This document shows positions 6,697 through 7,547 of a stretch of 7,547 bases of DNA, piece after piece. The stretch lies in assembly GCA_029935295.1 (NCBI GenBank), contig JAOZKP010000134.1:1-7547 (forward strand). The letters run 5' to 3'. This DNA is from a bacterium. Its GTDB lineage: Bacteria > Desulfobacterota > Anaeroferrophillalia > Anaeroferrophillales > Tharpellaceae. Both the position numbers and the translations under genes were made by a program. Position 1 is the stretch's first letter. Each line of letters starts with the position of its first letter. The notes beneath the pieces were generated by a model. That model worked only from the letters and a program-made list of their open reading frames with translations. It ran no database searches and had not been told where the DNA came from.

Positions 6697-6780
6697 TCCA
6701 GTAAAGCCACTCTCGCCGAAAGACGGGGTCGGAAAGCCGCGGGTCTTGCCTCTAAGATTAGAAAAGACAGCCGGGTTGCC
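6697..6780 (+). ncRNA. GEMM-I cyclic-dinucleotide riboswitch aptamer (c-di-GMP-I/cGAMP class)
   Basis: The conserved core of the class is recognisable in order. AGTAAAGCC (6700-6708) stands where Vc2 has GGCAAACC. An imperfect hairpin is capped by a GAAA tetraloop (6718-6721). GTCGGAAAGCC (6728-6738) stands for GACGCAAAGCC, with A6733 at the place of Vc2 A47. GGGTCTT (6741-6747) pairs with AAGAC (6764-6768), with an inner TCTA/TAGA hairpin. The 3' core is GACAGCCGGGTTGCC (6766-6780), which I recall from Geobacter members. The base aligned with the specificity position G20 is A6700, which in this class favours 3',3'-cGAMP over c-di-GMP; this rests on an alignment by eye. The tetraloop stem has a C-A mismatch and G-T pairs, so some decay is possible. 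It precedes a broken FG-GAP gene. Confidence 0.8.
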
Positions 6781-6812
6781 TTTTATTAAGAGCAACTCGG
6801 CTGTCTTTTTTT
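6766..6812 (+). terminator. Intrinsic terminator sharing its 5' arm with the riboswitch
   Basis: GACAGCCGGGTTGC (6766-6779) pairs with GCAACTCGGCTGTC (6792-6805) through 14 pairs, one of them G-T, followed by seven T (6806-6812). Part of the loop can add CTT/AAG pairs (6780-6782 with 6788-6790). The 5' arm is the aptamer's 3' core, so aptamer and terminator cannot form together; ligand binding should prevent termination. It is also the first strong terminator after the glycan operon. Confidence 0.88.
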
Positions 6813-7017
6813 GTGAGCTGTAATTTTCTGGATGATCTCTTCTTTTGCCAGTACAGTTGCAATTGGTATTGCCCAAATGAGGACGTTAGGGCTTACAGCA
6901 CCAGCAACATGATTCTTTTGGCCGATAATCTGGCGACGCGCTCTGCCATCAGTCAGGCGAAAGGAGGCGGTTCTGTCTGGTGAGTTGTTTTTCGTTTGCT
7001 TCTTTTTGCATTTTGGT
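6813..7017 (+). other. Leader region without a recognisable gene
   Basis: No coding sequence with a recognisable product is seen on either strand between the terminator and the next ribosome site. The one structure found is a hairpin: CATCAGTCAG (6947-6956) pairs with CTGTCTGGTG (6973-6982) with one T/T mismatch and one T-G pair. Its 16-base loop holds AAAGGAGG (6960-6967). A GTG at 6980 after that site opens a 40-codon frame (to 7102) with a hydrophobic stretch but no family match. Confidence 0.4.
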
Positions 7018-7024
7018 GGGAGGA
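7018..7024 (+). promoter_or_regulatory. Ribosome binding site of the FG-GAP gene remnant
   Basis: GGGAGGA lies five bases before ATG 7030. It is a near-ideal site placed in front of lysine codons and a hydrophobic core, and indicates where the now-broken gene once started. Confidence 0.65.
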
Positions 7025-7029
7025 ACAAT

Positions 7030-7547
7030 ATGCTTTATCCTAATAGTGGAAAAAAATCATTTTTATTTTACTGCTGATTGTCAGCGGGGCTGTTTTTTGT
7101 GACATTGCCGGTTTGGGCTAAGATGAGGCTTTTGGCATCTGAAGCAGAACAATGGCTCAAGCAATGATTTCTTTGGGTGTTCTGTTTCTCTTTTCGGTGG
7201 CTATGCGCTGGTGGGTGCGAATAAAGACAACGACAGCGGTGAAGAGTCCGGATCGGCGTATATTTTTGAACAGCGATATGACGGTCATTGGGTAGAAGCT
7301 GATAAATTACTGGCTGACGATGGGGAAAGTAATGATTGGTTTGGGATCTCCGTATCTCTTGATGGCCTTTATGCTTTAGTTGGTGCCTATGGTGATGACG
7401 ATGAAGGGACAAACGCTGGTGCTGCGTATATTTTTGAACGCCAGGGTGATGGCAGCCACGACATTGCTCTGTTTTCTATCCGGCAACCAATAGGTACATC
7501 AAGGATGTTGGCTCCTATACCTATGGCATGGCCGACTGCATTCCAGT
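7030..7547 (+). pseudogene. Broken gene for a secreted FG-GAP repeat (beta-propeller) protein, continues past window end
   Basis: ATG 7030 follows a strong ribosome site, and its frame reads MLYPNSGKK before hitting TGA at 7075. Shifting frame after the A7 run (7050-7056) gives a signal-peptide-like core, IIFILLLIVSGAVF. Returning to the first frame gives a signal peptidase-like end, TLPVWAK (7102-7122), and then LLASEAEQ. Near 7148-7151 another shift is needed to reach NGSSNDFFGCSVSL, which opens two FG-GAP repeats. FG-GAP domains form calcium-binding beta-propellers in secreted or surface proteins. Three shifts in about 120 bases indicate decay, although sequencing error at the homopolymer could explain one. 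From about 7455 the repeat pattern is lost. The gene sits behind the cyclic-dinucleotide riboswitch, suggesting that its surface product was once under second-messenger control. Confidence 0.7.
7172..7462 (+). repeat. Two tandem FG-GAP repeats, 168-base period
   Basis: FGCSVSLFGGYALVGA (from 7172) and FGISVSLDGLYALVGA (from 7340) begin repeats exactly 56 codons apart. Each continues with an acidic Ca-binding-like segment (NKDNDSGEE; YGDDDEGTN) and G(S/A)AYIFE. At the DNA level the 16-mer GCGTATATTTTTGAAC occurs at 7256 and 7424. The linker DKLLADDGESNDW between the units is the normal FG-GAP spacer. The second unit stops about 40 codons in, before its linker. Confidence 0.85.

Noticed and set aside
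6700..6780. Cobalamin riboswitch, suggested by AAAGCC and GCCGGGT strings
   Set aside because: No B12-box is present, and the element is far too short; the order of motifs fits GEMM-I instead.
6786..7028. Minus-strand 80-codon frame spanning the leader region
   Set aside because: Its 3' end reads through the terminator hairpin, its composition is ordinary for chance, and I recognise no family. It overlaps plus-strand RNA elements.
7068..7412. Minus-strand 114-codon frame opposite the FG-GAP repeats
   Set aside because: It is low-complexity (His/Arg/Asn/Gln-rich), as expected from the antisense of Asp/Gly-rich repeats, while the plus strand has clear FG-GAP repeats.
7172..7451. CRISPR array or satellite, because of the 168-base periodicity
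   Set aside because: There are only two units, the similarity is mainly at protein level and there are no constant repeats with spacers; it is a protein repeat.

Overview
The window is the 3' part of a plus-strand surface-glycan operon that makes and transfers a nonulosonic (sialic/legionaminic-type) acid, followed by about 1.1 kb of decayed DNA that contains a riboswitch. Base composition looks close to half GC. The riboswitch is a GEMM-I (cyclic dinucleotide) aptamer of the form I associate with Geobacter and other deltaproteobacteria (3' end GACAGCCGGGTTGCC), so a Desulfobacterota-type organism is the best guess. That assignment is an inference from one element and general gene style.

Region 1 (1-6446) holds eight co-directional genes with very short gaps or overlaps. 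In order they are: a NeuD/PglD-like sugar acyltransferase (5' end outside the window), a family-2-like glycosyltransferase, a NeuB sialic acid synthase, an SpsF-like cytidylyltransferase starting at GTG, a second strongly divergent NeuB paralogue, a PtmE-like protein (two CBS domains plus a sugar-phosphate nucleotidyltransferase), and an Alg14-like and an Alg13-like half of a split glycosyltransferase. A plausible logic is: PtmE makes the nucleotide-activated precursor, the acyltransferase decorates an amino sugar, NeuB condenses the hexosamine with phosphoenolpyruvate, SpsF activates the product with CMP, and the glycosyltransferases build the glycan. Dehydratase, aminotransferase and hydrolysing epimerase genes are not in the window and would be expected upstream.

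Region 2 (6447-6623) is a short relic of an IS5-type transposase starting immediately after the stop codon of the Alg13-like gene.

Region 3 (6636-6812) holds a promoter-like segment inside a nested palindrome, the GEMM-I aptamer, and an intrinsic terminator whose 5' arm is the 3' part of the aptamer. This geometry predicts a ligand-induced ON switch, and the base equivalent to Vc2 G20 looks like A.

Region 4 (6813-7547) has an unexplained leader with a hairpin that presents a Shine-Dalgarno-like loop. It is followed by a broken gene for a secreted FG-GAP beta-propeller protein: good ribosome binding site, signal-peptide remains, two 56-residue repeats and at least three apparent frameshifts. 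It runs off the window end, possibly through a junction with an unrelated sequence.
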